From assembly GCF_001544915.2 (NCBI RefSeq), contig NZ_FCOE02000037.1:1-64000 (forward strand): a stretch of 64,000 nt of DNA, read 5' to 3'. Source of the DNA: Caballeronia pedi. GTDB taxonomy: Bacteria > Pseudomonadota > Gammaproteobacteria > Burkholderiales > Burkholderiaceae. Under the pieces are notes generated by a model. That model did no database searches and had not been told where the DNA came from. It saw nothing but the letters and a program-made list of their open reading frames with translations. Positions 24,323-32,974 of the stretch are shown here, one piece after another. How positions within the stretch are numbered: position 1 is the first letter of the stretch; each line of letters starts with the position of its first letter. Position numbers and translations under genes: made by a program.

Positions 24323-25048
24323 ATGCACGGCTCGCGGCGGTGCTTTGCGAGGTCAGGTTTGCAAAAAACAATTCGACGGCTCGTCTGCGCATCGCTCATC
24401 GCAGTCCTGGCCGCTTGCGGAACGGGGCCGGTCGCGCCAGGCTTTTATCGGGTAGAGCGCGGCGACACGCTCTCAAAGATCGCGCGCGAGAACCGCACCA
24501 CGGTGGCGAGCCTCAAGCGCTGGAACGGGCTCACGAATCCCGACGCGATCGAGGTCGGCCAGGTGCTGCGCATCGCCCCGCCGGCGGGCAGCGCGACAGC
24601 GGCGGATTCGTCGTCGGCGGGCGCGGCGGGCAGCGCGAAGAGCGATGCCAGCGCGCAAGTGCCATCGCAGAAGGCCGGACCGGCCGTGACGCTCGTCTGG
24701 CCGGCGCAGGGCAGCGTCATCCGCAGCTTCGACGGCAAGAATTCGAAGGGTATCGACATCGCCAATGCGGCGGGTACACCCGTCGTCGCTGCCGCGACCG
24801 GCAATGTCGTCTATGCGGGCAACGGCCTGCGCGGCTACGGCAACATGCTGATCGTCAAGCACGACGACGATTATCTGACCGCCTACGCCCACAATCGCGT
24901 GCTGCTGGTCAAGGAAGGCCAGACCGTGCAGCAGGGCCAGCAAATCGCCGAAATGGGCGATACCGACAGCAATCGCACGATGCTGCATTTCGAAGTGCGC
25001 TACATGGGCCGCTCGACAGACCCGGCGCGCTACCTTCCGCCGCGTTGA
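24323..25048 (+). CDS. LysM-M23 lipoprotein (NlpD-like amidase activator)
   Basis: Starts at ATG 24323 or TTG 24359. The TTG gives a textbook lipoprotein signal (LQKTIRRLVCASLIAVLAAC) with the lipobox LAAC. The product has about 230-241 residues. A LysM domain follows the signal (FYRVERGDTLSKIARENRTT), then an Ala/Ser-rich linker, then an M23 domain (KGIDIAN, GNGLRGYGNMLIVKH, YAHNRVLLV, LHFEVRYMGR). In true peptidases the metal site is HxxxD and HxH. Here KGIDIA lacks the His before Asp and AYAHN replaces HxH, so it is probably catalytically inactive like NlpD/EnvC and activates a cell-division amidase. It acts at the outer membrane facing the periplasm. Confidence 0.87.
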   Translation: MHGSRRCFARSGLQKTIRRLVCASLIAVLAACGTGPVAPGFYRVERGDTLSKIARENRTTVASLKRWNGLTNPDAIEVGQVLRIAPPAGSATAADSSSAGAAGSAKSDASAQVPSQKAGPAVTLVWPAQGSVIRSFDGKNSKGIDIANAAGTPVVAAATGNVVYAGNGLRGYGNMLIVKHDDDYLTAYAHNRVLLVKEGQTVQQGQQIAEMGDTDSNRTMLHFEVRYMGRSTDPARYLPPR

Positions 25049-25077
25049 ACGCCCGGCGGACGTTACAAGGAAGATCG

Positions 25078-25398
25078 ATGAGATTGACGAAGAGGATGAA
25101 CACGGCCGCGCTCGGCGCGGCATTGGCGCTGACCGGCGCGCTCGCCGGCTGCGCGCACACGACGACGATGACCTATCTGCCTTCGGGCGATACCGGTTTC
25201 GCGGTCAATTGCAGCGGCAGCGACGCCAGTACGAGCTGGGCGGCCTGCTACAAGCAGGCGGGCGAAACGTGCGGCGCGTATGGCTACGACGTGATTTCAA
25301 AGGACGCCGACAACGGCGCGACCGCGGGCGGGTCCGTCGGCGGGATTTTCGGGGCGAATATCAAGAACCGCTCGATGGTGATCCGCTGCAAGCAGTGA
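25078..25398 (+). CDS. small lipoprotein, unknown function
   Basis: ATG 25078 follows AAGGAAG. The 106-residue protein has a lipoprotein signal with lipobox LAGC (residues 22-25). The mature part has four further cysteines (VNCSGS, WAACYK, ETCGAY, IRCKQ) and a Gly-rich stretch, GGSVGGIFG. The NCSG/TWxxC pattern recalls small Burkholderia lipoproteins of unknown function. It lies 29 bases after the LysM-M23 gene on the same strand, so co-transcription is likely and a cell-envelope role is plausible. Confidence 0.75.
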   Translation: MRLTKRMNTAALGAALALTGALAGCAHTTTMTYLPSGDTGFAVNCSGSDASTSWAACYKQAGETCGAYGYDVISKDADNGATAGGSVGGIFGANIKNRSMVIRCKQ

Positions 25399-25409
25399 CG
25401 CTCGCGAGA

Positions 25410-25553
25410 TCAGGCGTCGGCGGTTTCGTCCTCGCCGCCTGATCGGGTCGGCGTGCGCCAGTGCCCCGACAATGGATCGATATGCGCGGCAAACACGACG
25501 AGCGATGCCACGCCAAGCGGCGCAACGGCGGCGAAAGCCCACATCAGATTCAT
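25410..25553 (-). CDS. possible small membrane protein (47 aa)
   Basis: The frame from 25553 encodes MNLMWAFAAVAPLGVASLVV followed by FAAHIDPLSGHW and a polar tail. One hydrophobic helix plus a cytoplasmic acidic end would make a plausible small membrane protein. No ribosome-binding site is evident, the codon pattern is short for judgement, and no family is recognised. It converges with the lipoprotein gene 11 bases away. Confidence 0.35.
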   Translation of the reverse strand: MNLMWAFAAVAPLGVASLVVFAAHIDPLSGHWRTPTRSGGEDETADA

Positions 25554-25781
25554 GGCAGATACATTTTGAAACAAGTCTGCCGATGATACCCGTCCGGCAA
25601 AACCTTCGCTCAAACGAATCTTCTGAAACTGTGCGGCAGGTAGCGTTTTCCGGATTTTCGCCTAAGAACGTTCTTGCATCCCGTTACGCTCGGAAACAAG
25701 CCAATACACTCGGGCGTCGCGGATATTTCTAGACTGGTCTGAGCCCACGTCGATCTCCGCGCGAACAGTCGACGCGGGTCA

Positions 25782-25818
25782 GAAGCCCCGGTGTGCCCGC
25801 ATCGGGGCTTCGTCTTTT
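25782..25818 (+). terminator. plus-strand terminator with no obvious gene before it
   Basis: GAAGCCCCG (25782-25790), a 12-base loop, CGGGGCTTC (25803-25811), then GTCTTTT. The nearest plus-strand gene ends almost 400 bases upstream. On the minus strand no U-run follows, though the stem lies just past the small lipoprotein gene. Confidence 0.65.
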
Positions 25819-25834
25819 CGCGAACGATGAAGAA

Positions 25835-26005
25835 TCACTGTGGCTTGGCGGGCGGCTCGATCATCGACGGCGGCGTCATGTCCGTCGGCACGCCCTTGTA
25901 GTCGGGCGGATCCTGTGGCGGATGCTTGTGCTGCGGTTCGGCGCAGGCGGCAAGCCCGAGCGCGACGAATGCGGCACAAAGAAAGGCGGAAACGATACGC
26001 GGCAT
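25835..26005 (-). CDS. small Pro-rich lipoprotein
   Basis: ATG 26005 follows GGGAG by five bases. The 56-residue product has a lipoprotein signal (MPRIVSAFLCAAFVALGLAAC, lipobox LAAC) and a short Pro/His-rich mature tail (HKHPPQDPPDY, then PPSMIEPPAKPQ). Such peptides are anchored in the envelope. No function is known. It lies downstream of tRNA-Pro, separated from it by a strong terminator. Confidence 0.65.
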   Translation of the reverse strand: MPRIVSAFLCAAFVALGLAACAEPQHKHPPQDPPDYKGVPTDMTPPSMIEPPAKPQ

Positions 26006-26026
26006 GAGACTCCCGGACGAGCGTCG

Positions 26027-26066
26027 AAAAGACAAAGGGGTTACAAGCCGTAACTTGTAACCCCTT
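26027..26066 (-). terminator. terminator of tRNA-Pro
   Basis: The 13-bp stem AAGGGGTTACAAG (26035-26047 in plus coordinates) with CTTGTAACCCCTT (26054-26066) is followed on the minus strand by TTTGTCTTTT. Confidence 0.85.
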
Positions 26067-26075
26067 CGTGTATCG

Positions 26076-26152
26076 TGGTCGGAGCGAAAGGATTCGAACC
26101 TTCGACCCTCTGATCCCAAATCAGATGCGCTACCAGGCTGCGCTACGCTCCG
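26076..26152 (-). tRNA. tRNA-Pro (TGG)
   Basis: The acceptor CGGAGCG pairs with CGCTCCG, followed by A and an encoded CCA on the minus strand. The anticodon loop TTTGGGA carries TGG. The T loop is TTCGAAT. All arms are complete. Confidence 0.97.
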
Positions 26153-26247
26153 TCGAGCCGCGAATTGTAGCGTGCCTGATGCGCCGCCGCAAGCGTGCGT
26201 ATTCTGTCGAAGCCGCGACAACGAACCTCATCACCGGGAGACAATCG

Positions 26248-26706
26248 ATGAACCTCATTCTCTGGCGTCACGCCGAAGCGGAAGATCAGGCGTCGAGCGA
26301 TCTCGCGCGACAGCTCACGCCGCGCGGACGCAAGCAGGCGCAAGGCATCGCCAAGTGGCTGAAGTCGCGTATCGACGACGACGCCGTGCTGCTCGCCAGC
26401 CCCGCCACGCGCACCATTCAGACCGCCGAAGCCTTCGGTGACCGCTACAGCGTGATCGACGCGCTCGCGCCGGGCAACGGCGCGCAGGCCGTGCTCGATG
26501 CCGCCGGCTGGCCCGACGGCATCGCGGAGACGGTCGTCGTGATCGGGCATCAGCCGACGCTCGGCCGCGTCGCCGCGCTGCTTGTTACCGGCCACGAAGC
26601 GGAGTGGTCGATCAAAAAATCGGGTATCTGGTGGTTTCAGGGACGCACGCGCGGCGGCGATGGCCACGTCGTGCTGCGCGCGGTGATCAATCCGGACCTG
26701 CTCTGA
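26248..26706 (+). CDS. sixA: phosphohistidine phosphatase SixA
   Basis: ATG 26248 follows GGGAG. The 152-residue protein begins MNLILWRHAEAED, giving the catalytic RHA motif of the histidine phosphatase superfamily. It has LTPRGRKQA, LLASPATRTIQTAE (second Arg) and VVVIGHQPTLG (second His), and the length equals that of SixA. SixA removes phosphate from phosphohistidine, for example on the HPt domain of ArcB or on PTS-type proteins, in the cytoplasm. It is divergent from tRNA-Pro with about 95 bases between. Confidence 0.92.
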   Translation: MNLILWRHAEAEDQASSDLARQLTPRGRKQAQGIAKWLKSRIDDDAVLLASPATRTIQTAEAFGDRYSVIDALAPGNGAQAVLDAAGWPDGIAETVVVIGHQPTLGRVAALLVTGHEAEWSIKKSGIWWFQGRTRGGDGHVVLRAVINPDLL

Positions 26707-26848
26707 GCGTCGACGAGAGGGCGTCGAGCACGCGGGCATGCGCGTGTCGTTTCATCGAAACGTCATTGCGATGCCATGCGAGCGTCACCGCGCATTACTA
26801 CATTGGCGAGGACTTGAAGCCACAGCCACGTCCTGTCGAGGAACGCCA

Positions 26849-27673
26849 ATGCAAGATCTGCCGACGCCTTTCCTGCAACGCGGAGCGTCATCGCTCTCGC
26901 TCGATTCGCGCCGCCACCTTCCACGCACGTCGGAAACCATCGCGGGCCGCGAGCGCCTGCAAGTCGCGTGGGCGCGCGACGACGACGCCCTGCGCGACGC
27001 ACAGCGCCTGCGCTATCGCGTGTTCTCGGAAGAAATGGGCGCGCGCCTGTCCGGCCCCGCCGGCCTCGATGTCGATGCATTCGACGCCTACTGCGATCAC
27101 CTGCTCGTGCGCGATCTCGACACGCTGCAGGTGGTCGGCACCTATCGCGTGCTGCCGCCGCATCAGGCGGCGCGCATCGGCCGTCTGTACGCCGAAAGCG
27201 AGTTCGACGTATCGCGCCTGACGCATCTGCGGCCGAAGCTCGTCGAAGTGGGCCGTTCGTGCGTGCATCCCGACTATCGCAACGGCGCGGTGATCATGTC
27301 GCTGTGGGGCGGCCTCGCCGCCTACATGATGCAGAACGGCTATGAAACGATGCTCGGCTGCGCGAGCGTCGGCATGATCGACGGCGGGCACTATGCGGCG
27401 AACCTGTATTGCTCGCTGCCCGCCGATGCGTTGACGGCGCCCGAATATCGCGCCTTCCCGCACACGCCGCTACCCGTCGAGGAGCTGCGCACGGGCGCGA
27501 ACGTCAGCGCGCCGCCGCTCGTGAAGGGTTATCTGCGTCTGGGCGCGAAGATTTGCGGCGCGCCCGCCTGGGACCCGGACTTCAACACCGCCGACTTCCT
27601 CACCCTCTTCCGCCTCTCCGAGATCAACGCGCGTTACGCGCGGCATTTCATCGGCGACATGCAGGGACGTTGA
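26849..27673 (+). CDS. olsB: L-ornithine N-alpha-acyltransferase OlsB-like
   Basis: ATG 26849 follows GAGGA by eight bases, and upstream in-frame sequence is not family-like. The 274-residue GNAT-type protein matches the PlsC-partner ornithine acyltransferase: LRYRVFSEEMGA, FDAYCDHLLVRD, VGTYRVLPP, EVGRSCVHPDYRNG, a Gly-rich stretch LWGGLAAY, and a C-terminal PPLVKGYLRLGAKICGAPAWD. It puts a 3-hydroxyacyl chain on the alpha-amino group of ornithine, the first step to ornithine lipid, which replaces phospholipid during phosphate starvation. No olsA is adjacent. The phosphate locus starts 1.8 kb downstream. A bidirectional terminator follows. Confidence 0.88.
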   Translation: MQDLPTPFLQRGASSLSLDSRRHLPRTSETIAGRERLQVAWARDDDALRDAQRLRYRVFSEEMGARLSGPAGLDVDAFDAYCDHLLVRDLDTLQVVGTYRVLPPHQAARIGRLYAESEFDVSRLTHLRPKLVEVGRSCVHPDYRNGAVIMSLWGGLAAYMMQNGYETMLGCASVGMIDGGHYAANLYCSLPADALTAPEYRAFPHTPLPVEELRTGANVSAPPLVKGYLRLGAKICGAPAWDPDFNTADFLTLFRLSEINARYARHFIGDMQGR

Positions 27674-27689
27674 AGTCCTGAAAAGACGA

Positions 27690-27713
27690 GGCCCCAGCGA
27701 CGGGGCCTTTTCA
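27690..27713. terminator. bidirectional terminator between olsB and ppx
   Basis: GGCCCC (27690-27695), loop AGCGAC, GGGGCC (27702-27707) and TTTT. The minus strand continues TCGTCTTTT, so it serves both converging genes. Confidence 0.8.
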
Positions 27714-27722
27714 TTTACGGCA

Positions 27723-29234
27723 TCAGACGCCGGTATATACCACGCGATACGGCCGGCCGATCTTCTCCCATTCCATCGCCTCCTGAACGAGGCTGTAATC
27801 GGTGAGCGGATTGTTGGTCACCCAGTCGTTCGGCAGATGCACTTCGAAGCCGCCGACCGCCTGCCTCACCTCGATGCCGGGCAGCCCGACATCCGCGCGC
27901 CGGCGCGACAGCAGCGCCGCGAGCCGCAGGCAGAACAGCAGCGTCCATTCGACGTCGCGAGCCTGCGCGAGCTTGCCCAGCTTGCCCGCATGACCGAGCA
28001 CGAGCGCGGCGAGACGCGCCTGATCGGTGCGCGAGAAGCCGGGCATGTCGGCGTTGCTGGCGATATACGCGGAATGCTTGTGATACGCGCTATGCGCGAT
28101 CGACAGGCCGATCTCATGCAGCGACGCCGCCCACGCGAGGAACATGCGGTTCTCCTGGCGCACGTCTTCGTCGGGCTCGCCGAGCTGGTCGTAAAAGCTG
28201 ATCGCCAGCTCGCCGATACGCTCGGCCTGCGCCGCATCGACGCCGTAGCGGCGCTTGAAGCCTTCGACCGTCACCGTGCGCATGTCCTGATGCTGCGAGC
28301 GCCCGAGCAGATCGTAAAGAACGCCCAGACGCAGCGCGGCGTCGGTGGTGTCGGCATAGTCGATGCCCAGTTCCTCGAACACGCCGAGCATGATCGACAG
28401 GCCGCCCGCCAGCACCGGCACGCGATCCGGTTTCAGCGCGACGAGCTTCAGCCGGTTCACGTTCTCCGCCTTGATGAGCGCGCGCTTCAGTTTCTCCAGG
28501 CCGCCGCGCGAGATGCCGTGCGTGATGCCTTCGTCGTTGAAGCCGTTGGCCTCGATCAGTTCCGCGAGCGCGCGCGCCGTGCCCGACGAGCCGATAGCCT
28601 GATCCCAGCCGGTCGCCTTGTATTCGTGCGAGATGATCTGGATTTCGCGCTTCGCGGCGAGTTCGGCCTGACGCATCGTGTATTCGTCGACATTGCCGGC
28701 CGGGAAGAACTGGCGGCTGTGGCTCACGCAGCCGATATAGAGGCTTTCCATGTGGATCGGCGTGTAATGCGAGCCGATGATGAACTCCGTGGAGCCGCCG
28801 CCGATGTCGACCACGAGCCGCTTGCCCGCGCTCGCCGGCACCGAATGCGCGGCGCCCGCATAGATGAGTCGCGCTTCCTCGCGCCCGGCGATGACTTCGA
28901 TCGGAAAGCCGAGTGCGTTTTCCGCCTCGACGAGAAAGTCGTGCGCGTTTTTCGCGACGCGCAGCGTATTGGTGGCGACGGCGCGGACCTGCTCGGGATG
29001 AAAGTCGCGCAGGCGTTCGCCGAAACGCTTCAGGGCGTCCCAGCCGCGCACCTGCGAGGCGCGGTCGAGCATCTTGTCCTTCGACAGGCCGCCGCCGAGC
29101 CGCACGGGTTCGCGCAGCGCGTCGACCTGATAGATCTGGCTGCCGGCGGGCGTTTCCTCGACCCGGCCGACGATCAACCGGAAACTGTTCGATCCGAGGT
29201 CGACCGCGGCTAGTAGATGGGGATGTGTGACCAT
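27723..29234 (-). CDS. ppx: exopolyphosphatase / pppGpp phosphohydrolase (Ppx/GppA family)
   Basis: The 503-residue cytoplasmic protein has the actin-like fold of Ppx/GppA. AAVDLGSNSFRLIVG at the N-terminus is the first phosphate-binding loop. GREEARLIYAG contains the catalytic Glu, VVDIGGGSTEF the second loop, and SSGTARAL and LAGGL follow. The C-terminal HD-like half (ASLHEIGLSIAHSAYHKHSAYIA) fits full-length Ppx. It cuts terminal phosphates from polyphosphate and may also hydrolyse pppGpp. It is divergent from ppk, the polyphosphate maker, and converges on olsB. The pairing gives make-and-break control of polyphosphate from one intergenic region. Confidence 0.93.
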   Translation of the reverse strand: MVTHPHLLAAVDLGSNSFRLIVGRVEETPAGSQIYQVDALREPVRLGGGLSKDKMLDRASQVRGWDALKRFGERLRDFHPEQVRAVATNTLRVAKNAHDFLVEAENALGFPIEVIAGREEARLIYAGAAHSVPASAGKRLVVDIGGGSTEFIIGSHYTPIHMESLYIGCVSHSRQFFPAGNVDEYTMRQAELAAKREIQIISHEYKATGWDQAIGSSGTARALAELIEANGFNDEGITHGISRGGLEKLKRALIKAENVNRLKLVALKPDRVPVLAGGLSIMLGVFEELGIDYADTTDAALRLGVLYDLLGRSQHQDMRTVTVEGFKRRYGVDAAQAERIGELAISFYDQLGEPDEDVRQENRMFLAWAASLHEIGLSIAHSAYHKHSAYIASNADMPGFSRTDQARLAALVLGHAGKLGKLAQARDVEWTLLFCLRLAALLSRRRADVGLPGIEVRQAVGGFEVHLPNDWVTNNPLTDYSLVQEAMEWEKIGRPYRVVYTGV

Positions 29235-29416
29235 CGGATGTCCAGAGATCGTGAAGTGGGGAAAGGCACTGTCACAGCGGCGCTGTTGCAGCGCACGAAT
29301 TCTATTCTATGCCGGCGCGGCGCAAACCTTCGGCAACTCGTTCGCAATCTCACCCATTCGGCGCGTTCGCGCTAGCGACGCTATCCGCAATGTGAGTAGA
29401 ATTTGTGACAATCGTT

Positions 29417-29436
29417 CTGTCATAAAAAATACATCA
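29417..29436 (+). promoter_or_regulatory. Pho-box-like sequence before ppk
   Basis: CTGTCATAAAAAATACATCA has a perfect left PhoB half-site (CTGTCAT), an A-rich spacer and a weaker right half. It ends 61 bases before the ATG at 29498. The position makes a GTG start at 29441 unlikely. Confidence 0.55.
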
Positions 29437-29497
29437 TACTGTGAGAGCATCCGAGAGTTTCCTTGCCCATCCGATCGAGACACCGTCACTCCCTCCG

Positions 29498-31561
29498 ATG
29501 TCCATACGCTATCCGTTATTCAACCGCGAACTGGGCATATTAGGTTTCAACGAGCGCGTCCTCGCGCAGGCCGCCGACACAACGGTGCCGCTGTTGGAAC
29601 GCCTTCGTTTCATCTGCATCACCAGCAGCAACCTCGACGAATTCTTCGAAGTCCGTATGGCGGGTCTGCAGGAGCAGATGCGCGACAACCCCGGCTCGCT
29701 CTCGCCGGACGGCATGTCGCTGCAACACGTCTACGACCTCGTCTCAGAGCGCGCGCAGCGCCTCGTGCGCCAGCAATATTCGATGCTGCATGACATCGTG
29801 CTGCCCGCGCTGGAGATGGAAGGCATTTATTTTCACGGCGCGGAAGGCTGGACCGCGCAGCAGACCACGTGGGCGCGCGACTACTTCTACAACGAGCTTC
29901 TGCCGGTGCTCACGCCGATCGGGCTCGATCCCGCGCATCCGTTTCCGCGCGTGTTGAACAAGAGCCTGAACTTCGTTGTCGAGCTGGAAGGCACCGACGC
30001 CTTCGGCCGTCAGGCGATGATGGGCATCGTGCAGGCGCCGCGCGCGCTGCCGCGGCTCGTGCGCATGCCCGAGGCCTTGTCGGGATATCCGCACGGCTTC
30101 GTGCTGCTGAGTTCGTTCATGCAGCACTTCGTCAACGAACTGTTTCCGCATCTGGTCGTCCGCAGTTGCCATCAGTTCCGCATCACGCGCAACAGCGAAC
30201 TTTTCGTCGATGAGGACGAGATCACCAATCTGCGCGTCGCGCTGCAGGGCGAATTGCCGGCGCGGCATCTGGGCAATGCCGTGCGTCTCGAAGTATCGGC
30301 GGAAACGCCACCGCATCTCGTGCGGCGTCTGCTCGACGAGAGTCAGTTGAGCGAACGCGACATGTATCGCGTGAACGGCCCGGTGAATCTCGTGCGTCTG
30401 ATGCAGTTGCCCGAGATGGTCGACCGGCCGGATCTCAAGTTCGTGCCGCATATTCCCTCGGTGCCGAAGTCCATCGCGAACACGTCGAACCTCTTCGATG
30501 CGATCGATCAGGGCGATATCCTGCTGCATCACCCATACGAGAGTTTTCAGCCGGTGCTGGAGCTGCTGCTGCAGGCGGCGAAGGACCCGCAAGTCGTCGC
30601 GATCAAGCAGACCATCTACCGCACGGGCACTGATTCGCCGCTGATGGACGCGCTCATGCAGGCCGCGCGCAACGGCAAGGAAGTGACGGTCGTCGTGGAG
30701 TTGCTGGCGCGCTTCGACGAAGAGACGAATATCAGTTGGGCGTCGCAGCTCGAAGCCGTGGGCGCGCATGTTGTTTATGGCGTCGTCGGCCACAAGTGCC
30801 ACGCGAAGATGATGCTGATCGTGCGTCGCGTGTCGCTGGGCGGCAAGCTGGTGCTGAAGCGTTATGCGCATCTGGGCACGGGCAACTATCATCCGCGCAC
30901 GGCGCGCCTTTATACCGACTTCGGCCTGATGACCGCCGATCAGGAAATGTGCGAGGACGTGCATCACGTGTTTCAGCAACTCACCGGCATCGGCGGCGAG
31001 ATTGCGCTCCATCAGCTATGGCAGTCGCCGTTCACGCTGCACGCGAAGCTCATCGATGCGATTCGCGCCGAAGCCGAGCATGCGCGCGCCGGGCGGCGGG
31101 CGCGGATCGTCGCGAAGATGAACGCGTTGCTGGAGCCTACCGTTATTGCCGCGCTTTACGAGGCGTCGCATGCGGGGGTCAAGATCGATCTGATCGTGCG
31201 GGGCGTGTGTTCGCTCAAGCCCGGCGTCGAGGATCTTTCGGAGAACATCACGGTGCGCTCGATCGTCGGGCGGTTCCTCGAACATCATCGCATTTTCTAT
31301 TTCTATGCGAATGGCAAGGAAGATGTGTTTCTTTCCAGCGCGGACTGGATGGACCGGAACTTCTTTCGTCGCGTGGAGGTGGCGTTTCCGATTCGCGATC
31401 GGCGCTTGAAACGGCGCGTCATCGCCGAAGGGTTGTCGGTTTGTCTTGGGGATAATCAGTCGGCGTGGGTCATGCAGAGCGATGGGCATTATCGGAAGCG
31501 GCGGCCGGGGAAGTCCATTCGCAATGCGCAACTGGGGTTGCTGGCCAAGTTTTGCGCTTGA
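29498..31561 (+). CDS. ppk1: polyphosphate kinase 1
   Basis: Start ATG 29498 gives MSIRYPLFNRELGILGFNER, the family N-terminus. A GTG at 29441 lies inside the likely promoter. The 687-residue enzyme has the Ppk1 order: N-terminal and head domains, then two phospholipase-D-like C1/C2 domains. The autophosphorylated His is in LGTGNYHPRTARLYTDFG, and the second His is in VGHKCHAKMML. HHRIFYFYANGKEDVFLSSAD belongs to the C2 domain. It adds the terminal phosphate of ATP to polyphosphate at the inner membrane or in granules. It lies opposite ppx and converges on phoR. The Pho-box-like sequence upstream suggests PhoB control. Confidence 0.95.
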   Translation: MSIRYPLFNRELGILGFNERVLAQAADTTVPLLERLRFICITSSNLDEFFEVRMAGLQEQMRDNPGSLSPDGMSLQHVYDLVSERAQRLVRQQYSMLHDIVLPALEMEGIYFHGAEGWTAQQTTWARDYFYNELLPVLTPIGLDPAHPFPRVLNKSLNFVVELEGTDAFGRQAMMGIVQAPRALPRLVRMPEALSGYPHGFVLLSSFMQHFVNELFPHLVVRSCHQFRITRNSELFVDEDEITNLRVALQGELPARHLGNAVRLEVSAETPPHLVRRLLDESQLSERDMYRVNGPVNLVRLMQLPEMVDRPDLKFVPHIPSVPKSIANTSNLFDAIDQGDILLHHPYESFQPVLELLLQAAKDPQVVAIKQTIYRTGTDSPLMDALMQAARNGKEVTVVVELLARFDEETNISWASQLEAVGAHVVYGVVGHKCHAKMMLIVRRVSLGGKLVLKRYAHLGTGNYHPRTARLYTDFGLMTADQEMCEDVHHVFQQLTGIGGEIALHQLWQSPFTLHAKLIDAIRAEAEHARAGRRARIVAKMNALLEPTVIAALYEASHAGVKIDLIVRGVCSLKPGVEDLSENITVRSIVGRFLEHHRIFYFYANGKEDVFLSSADWMDRNFFRRVEVAFPIRDRRLKRRVIAEGLSVCLGDNQSAWVMQSDGHYRKRRPGKSIRNAQLGLLAKFCA

Positions 31562-31597
31562 TGCGTGGATGGGAGCGCTTGCGAAAGCAAACGCCCC

Positions 31598-32911
31598 TCA
31601 CGCCGCCAGCGACTTCCTCAACGCCGTCCGCGAAGCGGGAAACCGCACGACAAACGTACTCCCCTTCCCCACTTCGCTCTTCACATCGAGCTCCGCATTG
31701 TGCCGTTGCAGCACATGCTTGACGATAGCCAGCCCGAGTCCGGTGCCGCCGGTATCCCTCGACCGGCTCCGATCCACGCGATAAAACCGCTCGGTCAGCC
31801 GCGGAATATGCTCCGCCGGAATCCCGAACCCGCTATCCCGCACCGCGAACACCGCGCGATCCTTCATCCGCTGCCACGACACTTCGATCGCACCGCCGTC
31901 CGGCGTATAACGCACCGCGTTGGTCACGAGATTGCCGAGCGCGCTCATCACTTCGGTCTCCGCGCCCGCGATGGTCAACGCATCGTCGGTACGGAACGTG
32001 ATGCGATGCCGCCCGTTCGACAGATTGTTCGCATCGTCTTCGAGATGTCGCATCACCGCGCGCATATCGAGCAATTCATCGCCGGGCGGACGCATGTCGC
32101 CCTCGAGATTGGCGAGCACGAGCAGATCGCGCACGATGTTCTGCATGCGCGACGCCTGCTGCTCCATCATGTCGAGATAACGCATGCGATCGGTTTCATC
32201 GAGCGGCAATTCGCGCATCGTTTCGAGAAAGCCCGAAAGCACCGTCAGCGGCGTTTTCAGTTCATGCGAGACGTTGGCGACGAAATCGCGGCGCATCGAA
32301 TCCGTGCGCTCCAGCTCGGTGATGTCCTGCGTGAGAATCAGCTTGCGATGATCGCCATACGGAAACACCTGCACCGATACCGTGTACTTGCGGTTCACGC
32401 CCATGCCGCGCATCACGAGCATCTCTTCGTAGTGGTGCGCGTTCAGATAGCGGACGAAATCCGGATGACGCACGAGATGCGTGATGTGCTGACGCAAATC
32501 GCGCTTCGCATCGAGGCCGAAATGCTCCTCGGCGATCGCGTTGCACCACTCGATCTGATCGTGATCGTCGAGCATCGCGACGCCGTTCGGCGACGCCTGG
32601 ATCGCCTGAATGAAGCGCGCATGCTGTTGCTCGACCTGGCGCACTTGCGCGTGCCAGCGCTTCGCGAGTTTATGCAGCCGGTAATAGATTTCGCCCCAGA
32701 TGCCGAGCGCGCTCGGCACCTCGCCATAGACCGGCGCTTCGAGCAGACGCCACAGGCGCTGCATGTGATACGTGACGAAGAAGCCCTGCACGACCAGCAT
32801 GAGCACCGCGAAAGCGAGCGCGACGCGCACGCCCGCGAGTGCGCCGATCGCGACGCTGATCGCCGCGAGCAGCGCGAGGGACACGATCGCACGCGTCCAG
32901 ATGATGTTCAT
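31598..32911 (-). CDS. phoR: phosphate regulon sensor histidine kinase PhoR
   Basis: The 437-residue membrane kinase has two N-terminal hydrophobic segments (about 8-50) and a linker. A PAS domain follows (about 95-200), then the H-box FVANVSHELKTPLTVLSGF with the phosphorylated His. The ATPase domain has NLVTNAVRYTP (N-box), DSGFGIP (G1) and GGTGLGLAIVKH (G2). It phosphorylates PhoB when the Pst transporter signals low phosphate. It is the last gene of the pstSCAB-phoU-phoB-phoR series and ends 36 bases from the converging ppk stop. Confidence 0.95.
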   Translation of the reverse strand: MNIIWTRAIVSLALLAAISVAIGALAGVRVALAFAVLMLVVQGFFVTYHMQRLWRLLEAPVYGEVPSALGIWGEIYYRLHKLAKRWHAQVRQVEQQHARFIQAIQASPNGVAMLDDHDQIEWCNAIAEEHFGLDAKRDLRQHITHLVRHPDFVRYLNAHHYEEMLVMRGMGVNRKYTVSVQVFPYGDHRKLILTQDITELERTDSMRRDFVANVSHELKTPLTVLSGFLETMRELPLDETDRMRYLDMMEQQASRMQNIVRDLLVLANLEGDMRPPGDELLDMRAVMRHLEDDANNLSNGRHRITFRTDDALTIAGAETEVMSALGNLVTNAVRYTPDGGAIEVSWQRMKDRAVFAVRDSGFGIPAEHIPRLTERFYRVDRSRSRDTGGTGLGLAIVKHVLQRHNAELDVKSEVGKGSTFVVRFPASRTALRKSLAA

Positions 32912-32974
32912 GTTGTCGGTGAGTCTGAGTGACGTTGATGCGGCAAGCTGGAGCGGCTCACGTTGAACCTGAAC

